Positions 1-6,825 are shown, counted from the first letter of the stretch. The stretch: DNA of 20,702 nt from Lutibacter sp. (GCA_021647265.1 JAKIVA010000045.1:1-20702), one strand, 5' to 3'. Program-made: numbers and translations. Notes: generated from the letters alone by a model not told the origin.

Positions 1-268
1 AAGTATGAGCAGAAAGGGGAATTGTTGGGATAATGCAGTAGCTGAAAGTTTTTTTAAAACCATTAAATATGAATGGCTTAATAGATTTAAGTATACTTCA
101 TATAATCAATTATACCAATCTATTGAGCAATATTTAATCTGGTATAATACAGTAAGATTACATTCTAGTTTAGGTTACTGTACTCCTCTAGAAATAGAAT
201 TAAAACTAAAAGGAATTATTAACAAAGCTGCTTAAATTAAAATTGTACCAAATTTACTAGGTAGTCCA
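1..268 (+). mobile_element. IS3-family insertion sequence, right end (left part outside window)
   Basis: The window opens inside an IS3-family element, shown by the C-terminal part of its DDE transposase. The element probably ends near base 268, at TAGGTAGTCCA. IS3-type ends usually finish in CA, and from this point the reading frame of the interrupted primase-like gene is open. The left end, its inverted repeat and any target duplication lie outside the window, so the exact boundary is inferred. Confidence 0.7.
2..235 (+). CDS. IS3-family transposase (OrfB), C-terminal fragment cut by window edge
   Basis: This is the last 77 or so residues of the OrfB integrase-type transposase that cuts and joins IS ends. 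The frame is open to the left edge, so the ATG at base 5 is internal. The peptide SMSRKGNCWDNAVAE is the conserved block around the third catalytic acidic residue of the DDE triad (the Glu of AVAESFFKTIK). It is followed by the typical IS3 C-terminal signature YNTVRLHSSLGYCTPLE. These features fit the IS150/IS3 groups of Bacteroidota. The first two catalytic Asp residues lie outside the window. The stop at 233-235 is followed by about 33 bp of IS end. Whether the element is intact cannot be judged here. Confidence 0.93.
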   Translation, partial: SMSRKGNCWDNAVAESFFKTIKYEWLNRFKYTSYNQLYQSIEQYLIWYNTVRLHSSLGYCTPLEIELKLKGIINKAA

Positions 269-270
269 AC

Positions 271-1650
271 ATCGTTAGGCAAAGCATTGATTTATACAAC
301 GACAATCAAATAGAAAAGTTGGTTCGCAAAGTAGCGGAACGGTTAGAGATTGGAACAAGCGTAGTTAGGCGAACATTACAGGAACTCACAAAGGAACTTG
401 AAAACTACCGTTTTTTATTGGTTGAAAAAGAGCAACAAGCTGTTGCACCCTTTTTTAAAGAGTTATCAGCAACCGAAATCAACCAAGCCGAAACCTTTTT
501 AAAGTCTAAAGATTTATTGAGCAAAACAAATACACTTATCGGAAACTCTGGAGTAATCGGAGAAGAACGAAACAGACAAACGATGTTTTTAATTTTCACT
601 TCTCGCAAAACAAATAATCCATTGCATTGCATCAGTTTGGGAAGTTCCGGAACAGGAAAAACACATTTACAATCCAAAGTATCAGAGTTAATACCAGAAG
701 AAGATAAAATTGAAATTACTGTATTATCTGCAAACGCATTTTATTACTTCAATCGCACAGAATTACAACACAAATTAATATTAATAGAAGATCTGGACGG
801 AGCAGAAAGTGTACTCTATCCACTTCGAGAATTACAAACCAAAAAAAGAATTACAAAAACGGTAGTTCATAAAGATGCAAAAGGCGATACAAAAACCATC
901 CATTTAACGGTTGAAGGTCCTGTAAGTGTTGCAGGTTGTACAACTCGTGAAAGCATTTACGAAGATAATAGTAACCGTTCGTTCCTGCTCTACATTGATG
1001 AAAGTGCAGAACAGGATAAAAGAATAATGGACTATCAAAGATTAATTAGTGCAGGGAAAATAGATACAGATGCAGAACAGGCAATGCGTGAATTATTAAA
1101 AAATGTACAACGATTATTGAAACCAATAAAAGTCATTAATCCGTATGCAGAATATTTAGAGCTTCCTCAATCTGTATTCAAACCAAGACGTACAAACTCA
1201 CACTATTTACAGTTTATTGAAGCGATTACATTTTATAAGCAATATCAACGAGATAAGCAATACGATAAAGAAACAGGAGAAGAATTTATAGAAACTGAAA
1301 TCGAAGATATACAGGAAGCTAACGAACTTATAATAGATGTTTTACTACGCAAAAGCGATACACTTATAGGAGCTTGCAGAAACCATTTAGAGAACTTAAA
1401 AGACTATCTAATAAAGAACAATCAAACCACTTTTACAAACTCTGAAATTAGAAGAAATCTACGTATTAAAGAAAGTACGTTACGTTGGTATCACAAACAA
1501 TTATTAGCAGAAAATTATATAAAAAGAGTAAAAGTAAAATCTAAAAGCTACTGTTTTGAAATTGTTGATTTAGGAGAATACACAAATCTTAAAAGACAGA
1601 TAAACAAAGCGTTACAAGATTGTATTCACAGAATAAAAGGCACAAAGTAA
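271..1650 (+). pseudogene. Primase/helicase-like mobile-element protein, 5' truncated by IS insertion
   Basis: This is the C-terminal part of a P-loop ATPase of the kind that follows a CHC2 or toprim primase domain in flavobacterial mobile elements. The frame is open from the IS boundary. A TTG at 319 could act as a start but is probably internal. Numbered from 319, a Walker A motif GSSGTGKT lies at residues 108-115 and a Walker B-like stretch LILIEDLDG at about 153-161. An Arg-bearing segment (TTRESIYEDNSNRS) follows at around residue 210, and a winged-helix-like tail lies at about 385-425. The family normally unwinds or primes DNA for element replication. The expected N-terminal zinc-finger/primase part is missing, so the gene is probably inactive. 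It lies just upstream of two recombinase genes in the same orientation. The primase assignment rests on context and recollection of similar loci; the ATPase motif is seen directly. Confidence 0.72.
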
Positions 1651-1736
1651 GTCGCAAAGTCGCAACTAACTCGCAAGTGCTGTTTTTGCGAGGTTAATAA
1701 TCGTAAAGTCAATTAGTTAACTGCAACTCGCAATAC
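1651..1736 (+). repeat. CGCAA-rich short repeats with small hairpin
   Basis: The gap between the helicase-like gene and the first recombinase contains at least four CGCAA units (near 1653, 1661, 1672 and 1729), several in the form AACTCGCAA or CGCAACT. One unit forms a 7-bp inverted repeat, CTCGCAA at 1670-1676 with TTGCGAG at 1686-1692. There is no following T-run typical of a terminator. The spacing is irregular, so these could be protein-binding sites for the recombinases or leftover sequence. Function is unknown. Confidence 0.45.
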
Positions 1737-1766
1737 AATCCAAAAAATGCAACCGACCCTAAAAAA
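1732..1766 (+). repeat. Left copy of imperfect direct repeat flanking recombinase module
   Basis: The sequence here contains AATACA, then CCAAAAAA, TGCAACCG, and a final A-run. A similar string with AATACA, CCAAAAAAA, TGCGACCG and an A-run occurs at 4916-4949. The pair would bracket both recombinases, the ORF6N gene and the hairpin region. Much of the match is poly-A, so only the TGCRACCG core and AATACA are informative. It could be a recombination site or chance. Confidence 0.3.
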
Positions 1767-1768
1767 TT

Positions 1769-2686
1769 ATGAAGAAAAGCAAACTAAATAATCCAAGTTA
1801 CAAAACTTTATTAATGTCTTTTAAAGACTGGTTAGACGTATTGGGATTTAGTGAAGGAATGCGAAAAAACTATCCACACCATTTATGCGAGTTCTTTTAT
1901 TGGTTGGAACAACACAACATCAATCACATAGATCACATCACAAAAGAACATATAAAAGAGTACTATAAATACTTAAAACAAAGACCGAATAAAACAAGAC
2001 AAGGTGCATTATCTGCAAGTTCTCTCAATCATCATCAACAAGCGTTACACAAGTTTAGAGATTATTTATCTAAGCATCACAAAAAGCCTTTTAATATGCA
2101 TATCAGACGTGAAAAGGTAGAAGATGAAAAAGTAAAATATTGTACTGAAAAGGAAGTAAAGCAATTATTTAAAGCTACCAAATACAGCCACGAATTACCA
2201 AGATTTAGAGCAAGACAAAAAGCATTATTAGTGTGTTTATATAGTTTAGGAATGCGTAGAAATGAAGTTGTTAATTTAATGTTGAATGATATTTTATGGG
2301 ATAAGGAACGTGTATTTATTAGAAAAGGAAAAAATTATAAAGAACGTTTTGTACCAATCAATCATTACAATTTAAAGATGCTTGAAGATTATGTTTTTGA
2401 TGCAAGAATAGACTTTAAAGTAGCATCAGAGAGCGACTATGTTTTTGTAAGCAGACGAAGTACTAAAATAAGTGGTTGGACGATAGAAAACGACTTAAAA
2501 ATGATTATCAAAGCCAGTAATAAAGAGGAACTGCAAAACAAGAATATTACACCTCATATGTTACGCCATTCCATTGCTACGCATTTTTTAAAAGCAGGAA
2601 TGAAAATAGAAGATATACAACAGTTTTTAGGACACGCATCATTAGAAAGCACACAGATTTATACACATATTTTAAAAGATGATTAG
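1769..2686 (+). CDS. Tyrosine recombinase/integrase, XerC/D-like, full catalytic set
   Basis: This is a 305-residue site-specific recombinase that cuts and rejoins DNA through a covalent tyrosine intermediate. An N-terminal SAM-like core-binding domain covers about residues 10-105, and the catalytic domain about 120-305. The visible catalytic residues are Arg163 (GMRRNEV), Lys188 (RKGKNYKER), His263 and Arg266 (HMLRH), His289 (LGHASLEST) and Tyr298 (TQIYTH). The length is normal for XerC/D-type proteins. The ATG at 1769 gives a complete N-terminal domain. The gene stops 2 nt before the next recombinase starts, so the two are co-transcribed and probably translationally coupled. With the neighbouring helicase-like and ORF6N genes it marks a mobile element rather than the housekeeping Xer system, although XerC/D-type chromosome-dimer function cannot be excluded by sequence alone. 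Confidence 0.9.
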   Translation: MKKSKLNNPSYKTLLMSFKDWLDVLGFSEGMRKNYPHHLCEFFYWLEQHNINHIDHITKEHIKEYYKYLKQRPNKTRQGALSASSLNHHQQALHKFRDYLSKHHKKPFNMHIRREKVEDEKVKYCTEKEVKQLFKATKYSHELPRFRARQKALLVCLYSLGMRRNEVVNLMLNDILWDKERVFIRKGKNYKERFVPINHYNLKMLEDYVFDARIDFKVASESDYVFVSRRSTKISGWTIENDLKMIIKASNKEELQNKNITPHMLRHSIATHFLKAGMKIEDIQQFLGHASLESTQIYTHILKDD

Positions 2687-2688
2687 TT

Positions 2689-3600
2689 ATGATTTATCAA
2701 GATTATTTAGAGCAGAACAATTACAGTAAAACCACAATAGAACATTATATAAAACGTATCAAAGAATTTACAACTTGGTCAAAAAAGTATGGAATAAAAG
2801 CTAATGAAATCGATTATAAAACCTGCTTAAAGTATATTAAATACCTGCAACAACCTGCCCGCCGTGGAGGGAAACGCATCCAAGTACAGACTATAAATAA
2901 CAATATTGTAACGCTACGCAATTATTTTAATTACCTCATTGAAACGGATAAAAGAGCAGAAAACCCAATCGAAGAAGTATCCGTAAAAGGAACAGTAAAA
3001 CGAGTATTCCACAACCTTTTGGATGCAGATGAATTAGAGGATTTATATTATAGTTATGAAACAGATACTTTTAATAAATACACAAACTTCAAAACCAAAT
3101 TAACAGCAAAACGAAATAAAATTATCACAGGATTATTAGTCTATCAAGGATTAAATACAACCAATCTTAAAAGTCTTTTGTTAGAACATTTAGAACTTTA
3201 TAAAGGCAAAATCTATGTTCCAAGTACGAGAAGAAATAATAGCAGAACGATGGAACTCAAATCGTGGCAAGTATTAGATTTATTAGAATATGTAAATGAA
3301 ATACGACCGAAAATAGAAAAATATAACAACATCTACAACGAGCAATTATTTGTACCACAAACTCATTTTAATGATTTAGTACGAATCGGAATTTTTAGAA
3401 ACCTAAAAAAGATAAATCACAAAGTAGTTAATGTAAATCATTTAAGAGCTTCGGTAATCGTAAATTGGTTAGGCCAGTTTAATATTAGAAAAGTTCAATA
3501 TTTAGCAGGACACAAATACATAAGTTCCACCGAAAAATACAGGCAAAATAATCTTGAAAGTTTGCACGAAGCTGTAAACGAGTTCCATCCATTAAGCTGA
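2689..3600 (+). CDS. Second tyrosine recombinase, degenerate catalytic site
   Basis: This 303-residue protein has the tyrosine-recombinase layout: a SAM-like N-terminal domain (about 1-95) and a catalytic-like domain (about 105-303). Arg253 (HLRAS), His275 (AGHKY) and the nucleophile-position Tyr284 (STEKY) are present with correct spacing (His to Tyr is 9 residues, as in the upstream paralogue). The first catalytic Arg is missing: the GLR box reads GLNTTNL, with Asn156. The His expected three residues before Arg253 is Asn250, with a His at the next position. The protein may be a structural partner of the upstream recombinase, or a subfamily with altered chemistry. Its ATG lies 2 nt after the upstream stop, implying one transcript and perhaps equal dosage for a heteromeric complex. 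The gene is otherwise intact. Confidence 0.85.
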   Translation: MIYQDYLEQNNYSKTTIEHYIKRIKEFTTWSKKYGIKANEIDYKTCLKYIKYLQQPARRGGKRIQVQTINNNIVTLRNYFNYLIETDKRAENPIEEVSVKGTVKRVFHNLLDADELEDLYYSYETDTFNKYTNFKTKLTAKRNKIITGLLVYQGLNTTNLKSLLLEHLELYKGKIYVPSTRRNNSRTMELKSWQVLDLLEYVNEIRPKIEKYNNIYNEQLFVPQTHFNDLVRIGIFRNLKKINHKVVNVNHLRASVIVNWLGQFNIRKVQYLAGHKYISSTEKYRQNNLESLHEAVNEFHPLS

Positions 3601-3608
3601 AATCTTTA

Positions 3609-3627
3609 AGGTCACAAATTGTGACCT
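3609..3627. promoter_or_regulatory. Palindrome AGGTCACAA-A-TTGTGACCT, candidate operator
   Basis: This is a perfect 9-bp inverted repeat around a single central base, 9 nt after the second recombinase stop and about 45 nt before the ORF6N ATG. No T-run follows, so a terminator is unlikely. The same 19 bp, differing only at the centre, recur inside the ORF6N gene at 3875-3893. The position suits an operator controlling the ORF6N gene; the binding protein is unknown. Confidence 0.5.
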
Positions 3628-3671
3628 CCAAATAAAAACCTATTTTTACAAACAGAAATTACACTAATAAA

Positions 3672-4207
3672 ATGAGCAAAGAAATTACAGTACCAGACGA
3701 AATAATTACCAATAAATCTATTTAATTAGAGAGCAAAAAGTAATGTTAGATAATGATTTAGCAGAACTTTATGGAGTAGAAACAAAATATCTAAAACAAG
3801 CAGTAAAGCGTAATATTGATATTTTTCCAGTTCATTTTATGTTTGAATTAACCAAAGAGGAAAACGAATCTTTGAGGTCACAATTTGTGACCTCAAAAAA
3901 AGGAAGAGGCGGAACACGATATTTACCAATGGTATTTACAGAACACGGAATTTTACAATTATCACACGTTCTTAGAAGTAAAAGAGCAAAATTAATGAGT
4001 GTACGTATTACAGAAGTTTTTATAAAAATGCGTAAAATACTAACAGATAATTTAAACGTAAAGTTAGAAATAGATGAAATTAAAAAGATACTATCTAATC
4101 ACGGAAAGAATATAGAATTGGTTTTTAACTATTTGGATGAACTGACAGACAAGAAAGAAAACGAAAAACCAAGAACTCAAATCGGTTATAAAAAAGATAG
4201 AAAGTAA
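3672..4207 (+). pseudogene. ORF6N-domain DNA-binding protein, frameshifted near N-terminus
   Basis: ORF6N proteins are KilA-N-like DNA-binding proteins common on phages and mobile elements. The ATG at 3672 gives MSKEITVPDEIITNKSI and then TAA at 3723. The family consensus continues as IYLIR-QKVMLD-DLAELYGV. That continuation is present in another frame from about 3722 (YLIREQKV, then MLDNDLAELYGVETKYLKQAVKRN from the ATG at 3743). A four-base loss in an ATTTATTT-like tract at about 3717-3724 would explain the break. The remaining body keeps the hallmarks FPVHFMFELT, LRSQFVTS, RGGTRYLPMVFTEHG and an Arg/Lys-rich tail, with a helical C-terminus. Translation from 3743 would still give 154 residues lacking about the first 25, so partial function is possible. 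Sequencing error is the alternative. Confidence 0.75.
3871..3897. promoter_or_regulatory. 27-bp palindrome inside ORF6N gene, second copy of candidate operator
   Basis: TTTGAGGTCACAA and its exact complement TTGTGACCTCAAA flank a single central T (3884), giving 13-bp arms. The inner 19 bp match the palindrome at 3609-3627 except for the centre. The segment also encodes LRSQFVTS, a family-typical stretch, so protein constraint may explain part of it. Two copies 266 bp apart suggest DNA looping by an autoregulator, which is inference. Confidence 0.45.
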
Positions 4208-4214
4208 AATCTCC

Positions 4215-4268
4215 ACAAAACAAAATCCAACTTTATCATACTTCAAAAACCTTTGTATTTTGTTTTGT
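4215..4268. repeat. Inverted repeat, 12-bp perfect arms
   Basis: ACAAAACAAAAT at 4215-4226 pairs with ATTTTGTTTTGT at 4257-4268 across a 30-nt loop. It starts 8 nt after the ORF6N stop and could serve as a weak terminator, although no clean T-run follows. Confidence 0.6.
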
Positions 4269-4288
4269 TCCGCTCGCCACCGCTAAAT

Positions 4289-4416
4289 GTAATTTTTGGT
4301 TACCGAAAAAACTCGCACACAGCACATTACTTTTTTAAGGAAAATCAGTTGTTTAAATAAAGTTAGGATCCTTAAAAAAGTAAAGAGCTGTTGCCAACGC
4401 TCACACCAAAAATTAC
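4289..4416. repeat. Outer inverted repeat, 12-bp perfect arms, enclosing a second stem
   Basis: GTAATTTTTGGT at 4289-4300 is the exact reverse complement of ACCAAAAATTAC at 4405-4416. The pair encloses the 15-bp stem at 4327-4383, so the two can nest into one long hairpin or cruciform. Confidence 0.65.
4327..4383. repeat. Inner inverted repeat, 15-bp perfect arms
   Basis: TTACTTTTTTAAGGA at 4327-4341 pairs exactly with TCCTTAAAAAAGTAA at 4369-4383, leaving a 27-nt loop. It lies inside the 4289-4416 pair. Confidence 0.75.
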
Positions 4417-4427
4417 CCAAAGCAAAG

Positions 4428-4520
4428 TTACATAATAGAAGTTATAAGTTCGCTTCGCACAATTTTTAGTCAAGTTATTTTAGCTGTTTAAAAATAGTCG
4501 TTATAACTGCTATTATGTAA
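4428..4520. repeat. Inverted repeat, 20-bp arms with one mismatch
   Basis: The left arm 4428-4447 (TTACATAATAGAAGTTATAA) and right arm 4501-4520 (TTATAACTGCTATTATGTAA) are complementary at 19 of 20 positions, with a 53-nt loop. The single mismatch may mark a strand-specific bulge or simple decay. Confidence 0.8.
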
Positions 4521-4612
4521 AATTGCCGACATTGTCCACGCTTTTTGCAGCCACTTCTGCCAGCGCACTACGAACGTTAATTATTTGCTCAATCGTCGCA
4601 AAACCTCTATCA

Positions 4613-4671
4613 TTTTATTATTAGTTGAAAATCCAACGCTTCGCCAACCTCTTTTTCAACTAATAATAAAA
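4613..4671. repeat. Inverted repeat, 19-bp perfect arms
   Basis: TTTTATTATTAGTTGAAAA at 4613-4631 is the exact reverse complement of 4653-4671. The 21-nt loop contains CCAACGCTTCGCCAACC, a GC-richer insert in an AT-rich stem. It is the strongest perfect stem in the window. Confidence 0.85.
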
Positions 4672-4673
4672 CG

Positions 4674-4732
4674 TTTTAAAAGTTGATGTAACAGAGGCTG
4701 GAAATGTGGCGGAGTTGCATCAACTTTTAAAA
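4674..4732. repeat. Inverted repeat, 15-bp perfect arms (19 with a G-T pair)
   Basis: TTTTAAAAGTTGATG at 4674-4688 pairs exactly with CATCAACTTTTAAAA at 4718-4732, and the stem extends inward four more positions with one G-T pair. It begins 2 nt after the preceding 19-bp stem, so the two form a tandem hairpin pair. Confidence 0.85.
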
Positions 4733-4915
4733 TGACTTGTTCTTCATAATCTTTTACAATAGAAACTAAAACATCAATCCAGTTCAGAAGTGAGCGTTGG
4801 CAGAAAGGCGTGAAACAGAAGTATTTTACTTGCGTGGCAATCAATGATAATTTATATATTGTAGTCCGATGGGTTGTAAGAAAATCACATACCGAAATTT
4901 TTCAATTTTAGAGGT

Positions 4916-4949
4916 AATACACCAAAAAAATGCGACCGCTTTTAAAAAA
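4916..4949 (+). repeat. Right copy of imperfect direct repeat
   Basis: AATACA, CCAAAAAAA, TGCGACCG and an A-run repeat the pattern at 1732-1766 with a 2-nt gap, a 1-nt gap and several substitutions. It sits 47 nt before the glnS stop and could mark the right boundary of the inserted module. Support is weak because of the poly-A content. Confidence 0.3.
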
Positions 4950-4995
4950 AAACGCAGTAATGGAGACCACTTAAATAATAAAGGTTTAAGTTCTG

Positions 4996-6675
4996 TTATT
5001 TTTCTTTCTTTGTCCAACTATCACGTAAAGGAACTGTTCTATTAAAAATCAATTTATTTTTTGAAGTATCCTTGTCAACACAAAAATATCCTAAGCGCTG
5101 AAATTGAAACCTATCTAAAATGTTGGCATTTTGTAAACTTGGTTCTACAAAAGCATCAATTACCTGTAGAGAATTCGGGTTTATAAATTCTTTAAAATCT
5201 TTATCTTTATGTCCGTCTGGAGCTTCATCAGTAAATAACCTGTCATAAACTCTAACCTCTGCTTTTATAGCATGTTTAATTGAAACCCAGTGTAATGTAC
5301 CTTTAACTTTACGCTTACTAGCTTCTGAACCACTACCACTTCTGCTGTCTTCATCGTAAGTACAGTGAATTTCGGTAACCTCACCATTTTCATCTTTCAA
5401 ACAACTTTCAGCTTTAATAATATAAGCATTTTTAAGTCTTACCTCTTTGCCTAATTTTAATCGAAAGAATTTTTTATTAGCTTCTTCTCTAAAATCTTCT
5501 TTTTCAATATATATTTCACGAGAAAATGGGACAGCTCTACTACCAAAACCTTCTTCGTAATCGTTATAACTGGCTTCTAAAAACTCCTCTTTTCCTTCAG
5601 GATAATTGGTAATTACAACTTTTACAGGGTTTAAAACAGCCATTACCCGTGGAGCAGTTTTATTCAAATCATCTTTAATACAAAATTCTAATAAAGCAAC
5701 ATCTGTAACATTGTCTCTTTTTGAAATACCTGCGGTATCACTAAAATTTCGAATAGATGCAGGAGTGTAGCCTCTTCTTCGTAAACCTGAAATTGTAGGC
5801 ATACGAGGATCGTCCCAGCCAGTAACTATACCTTCTTCAACCAATTGTAATAATTTTCGCTTACTCATTACAGTATAGCTTAAATTTCTACGAGCAAACT
5901 CTCTTTGTTTTGGTTTTAATTTTGTAGGGTCGTACACTTGTTCAATATACCAATCGTATAAATCTCTATGACTTTTAAATTCGAGTGTACAAATAGAGTG
6001 TGAAATTTGTTCAATATAATCTGATTCTCCGTGTGTCCAGTCGTACATAGGGTAAATACACCAGTCATTTCCTGTTCTGTGATGGTATTTTTTAAGAATT
6101 CTATACATAATAGGATCTCGCATATGCATATTTACATGCCCCATATCAATTTTTGCACGAAGTACATGAGAACCTTCAGCAAGTTCTCCATTTTTCATTT
6201 GCAAAAATAAATCTAAATTTTCTTCAATAGGTCTATTGCGATTTGGGCTATTAGTTCCCGCTTCAGTTGGCGTTCCTTTTTGAATAGCCATTTCTTCAGA
6301 AGTTTGATTATCTACATATGCTTTTCCTTCCTTAATTAATTCAACTGCCCAATCATACAATTGTTGAAAATAATTAGAAGAATATAGTTCTTTATCCCAT
6401 TTGAAACCTAACCAGCTAATATCATGTTTAATAGCATCAACATATTCTTGTTCTTCTTTGGCAGGATTGGTATCGTCAAAACGTAAATTTACAGGAGCAT
6501 TATATTTTAACCCCAACCCAAAGTTTAGGCAAATTGATGCCGCATGACCAATATGCAAATAACCATTTGGTTCAGGTGGAAATCTAAAACGTAGCTTTTC
6601 TTTTGGTAAACCATTTGTTAAATCTTCTTCAATAATTTGCTCTAAAAAATTTAATGACTTTTTCTCTTCATTCAT
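4996..6675 (-). CDS. glnS: Glutaminyl-tRNA synthetase
   Basis: This class I aminoacyl-tRNA synthetase joins glutamine to tRNA-Gln in the cytoplasm. The class I signatures are clear: PPEPNGYLHIGHA with HIGH at residues 41-44, and VMSKR (the KMSKS equivalent) at 269-273. RFDDTNP at about 65-71 and WCIYPMYDWTHGESDYIEQISHS at about 205-227 are GlnRS-type glutamine and tRNA recognition blocks and separate it from GluRS. The C-terminal anticodon-binding beta-barrels cover about 340-559. The 559-residue length matches bacterial GlnRS, with no lesions. A strong consensus promoter lies just upstream on the minus strand. The downstream side is where the mobile element and its hairpin region begin. Presence of GlnRS means that this organism need not rely on the Glu-tRNA-Gln amidotransferase route for glutamine. 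Confidence 0.98.
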   Translation of the reverse strand: MNEEKKSLNFLEQIIEEDLTNGLPKEKLRFRFPPEPNGYLHIGHAASICLNFGLGLKYNAPVNLRFDDTNPAKEEQEYVDAIKHDISWLGFKWDKELYSSNYFQQLYDWAVELIKEGKAYVDNQTSEEMAIQKGTPTEAGTNSPNRNRPIEENLDLFLQMKNGELAEGSHVLRAKIDMGHVNMHMRDPIMYRILKKYHHRTGNDWCIYPMYDWTHGESDYIEQISHSICTLEFKSHRDLYDWYIEQVYDPTKLKPKQREFARRNLSYTVMSKRKLLQLVEEGIVTGWDDPRMPTISGLRRRGYTPASIRNFSDTAGISKRDNVTDVALLEFCIKDDLNKTAPRVMAVLNPVKVVITNYPEGKEEFLEASYNDYEEGFGSRAVPFSREIYIEKEDFREEANKKFFRLKLGKEVRLKNAYIIKAESCLKDENGEVTEIHCTYDEDSRSGSGSEASKRKVKGTLHWVSIKHAIKAEVRVYDRLFTDEAPDGHKDKDFKEFINPNSLQVIDAFVEPSLQNANILDRFQFQRLGYFCVDKDTSKNKLIFNRTVPLRDSWTKKEK

Positions 6676-6694
6676 AATAAAAACGGATAAGCCA

Positions 6695-6724
6695 CAAAAT
6701 TATTGATTTTTTTTTGCAATACAA
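6695..6724 (-). promoter_or_regulatory. Bacteroidota-type promoter of glnS
   Basis: On the minus strand TTG (6724-6722) is followed by exactly 19 nt and then TAATTTTG (6702-6695), matching the Bacteroidota sigma consensus TTG-N19-TAnnTTTG. The expected start point lies about a dozen bases before the glnS ATG, giving a very short leader. Confidence 0.65.
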
Positions 6725-6801
6725 CTATAAAATACTTGTCATTGCCTAAGTATTAAGAATTTTAAAAATAACATTGGCGGTATTTAAATAACAAAACAAC
6801 T

Positions 6802-6809
6802 TATCTTTG
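6802..6809 (+). promoter_or_regulatory. -7 element (TATCTTTG) upstream of folB
   Basis: TATCTTTG fits TAnnTTTG and lies 16 nt before the folB ATG. The nearest TTGG is at 6774-6777, giving a spacer of about 25 nt, longer than ideal, so only the -7 box is confident. Confidence 0.5.
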
Positions 6810-6825
6810 CTTAAAATATTTTAAT

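Larger units (their letters stand above)
4392..4802. repeat. Long-range inverted repeat TGCCAACGCTCAC / GTGAGCGTTGGCA
   Basis: The 13-bp arms lie at 4392-4404 and 4790-4802 and match exactly as reverse complements, enclosing most of the smaller stems. A related string, CCACTTCTGCCAGCGCAC, lies near 4551-4568, and its CACTTCTG is complementary to CAGAAGTG at 4785-4792. The arms are GC-richer than their surroundings, which makes chance less likely. Confidence 0.6.
4208..4995. other. Gene-free stretch packed with long inverted repeats
   Basis: I see no convincing coding frame here; a 62-codon minus-strand frame at 4656-4844 is cut through by the repeats and resembles nothing. The stretch holds at least five inverted repeats with arms of 12-20 bp plus a long-range pair, described separately. 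The density of strong stems next to recombinase and helicase-like genes suggests a structured DNA end, a replication origin for single-stranded DNA, or a structured RNA. The distal part (about 4860-4995) before glnS has no strong stems. Confidence 0.7.

Noticed and set aside
4656..4844. 62-codon minus-strand open frame in the hairpin region
   Set aside because: It spans the arms of the 4674-4732 stem, has no recognisable motif, and is explained by chance in repeat-rich DNA.
4208..4860. CRISPR array or integron attC cluster
   Set aside because: The repeats are inverted pairs of different sequences, not regular direct repeats with spacers, and I could not fit the attC core-site pattern GTTRRRY.
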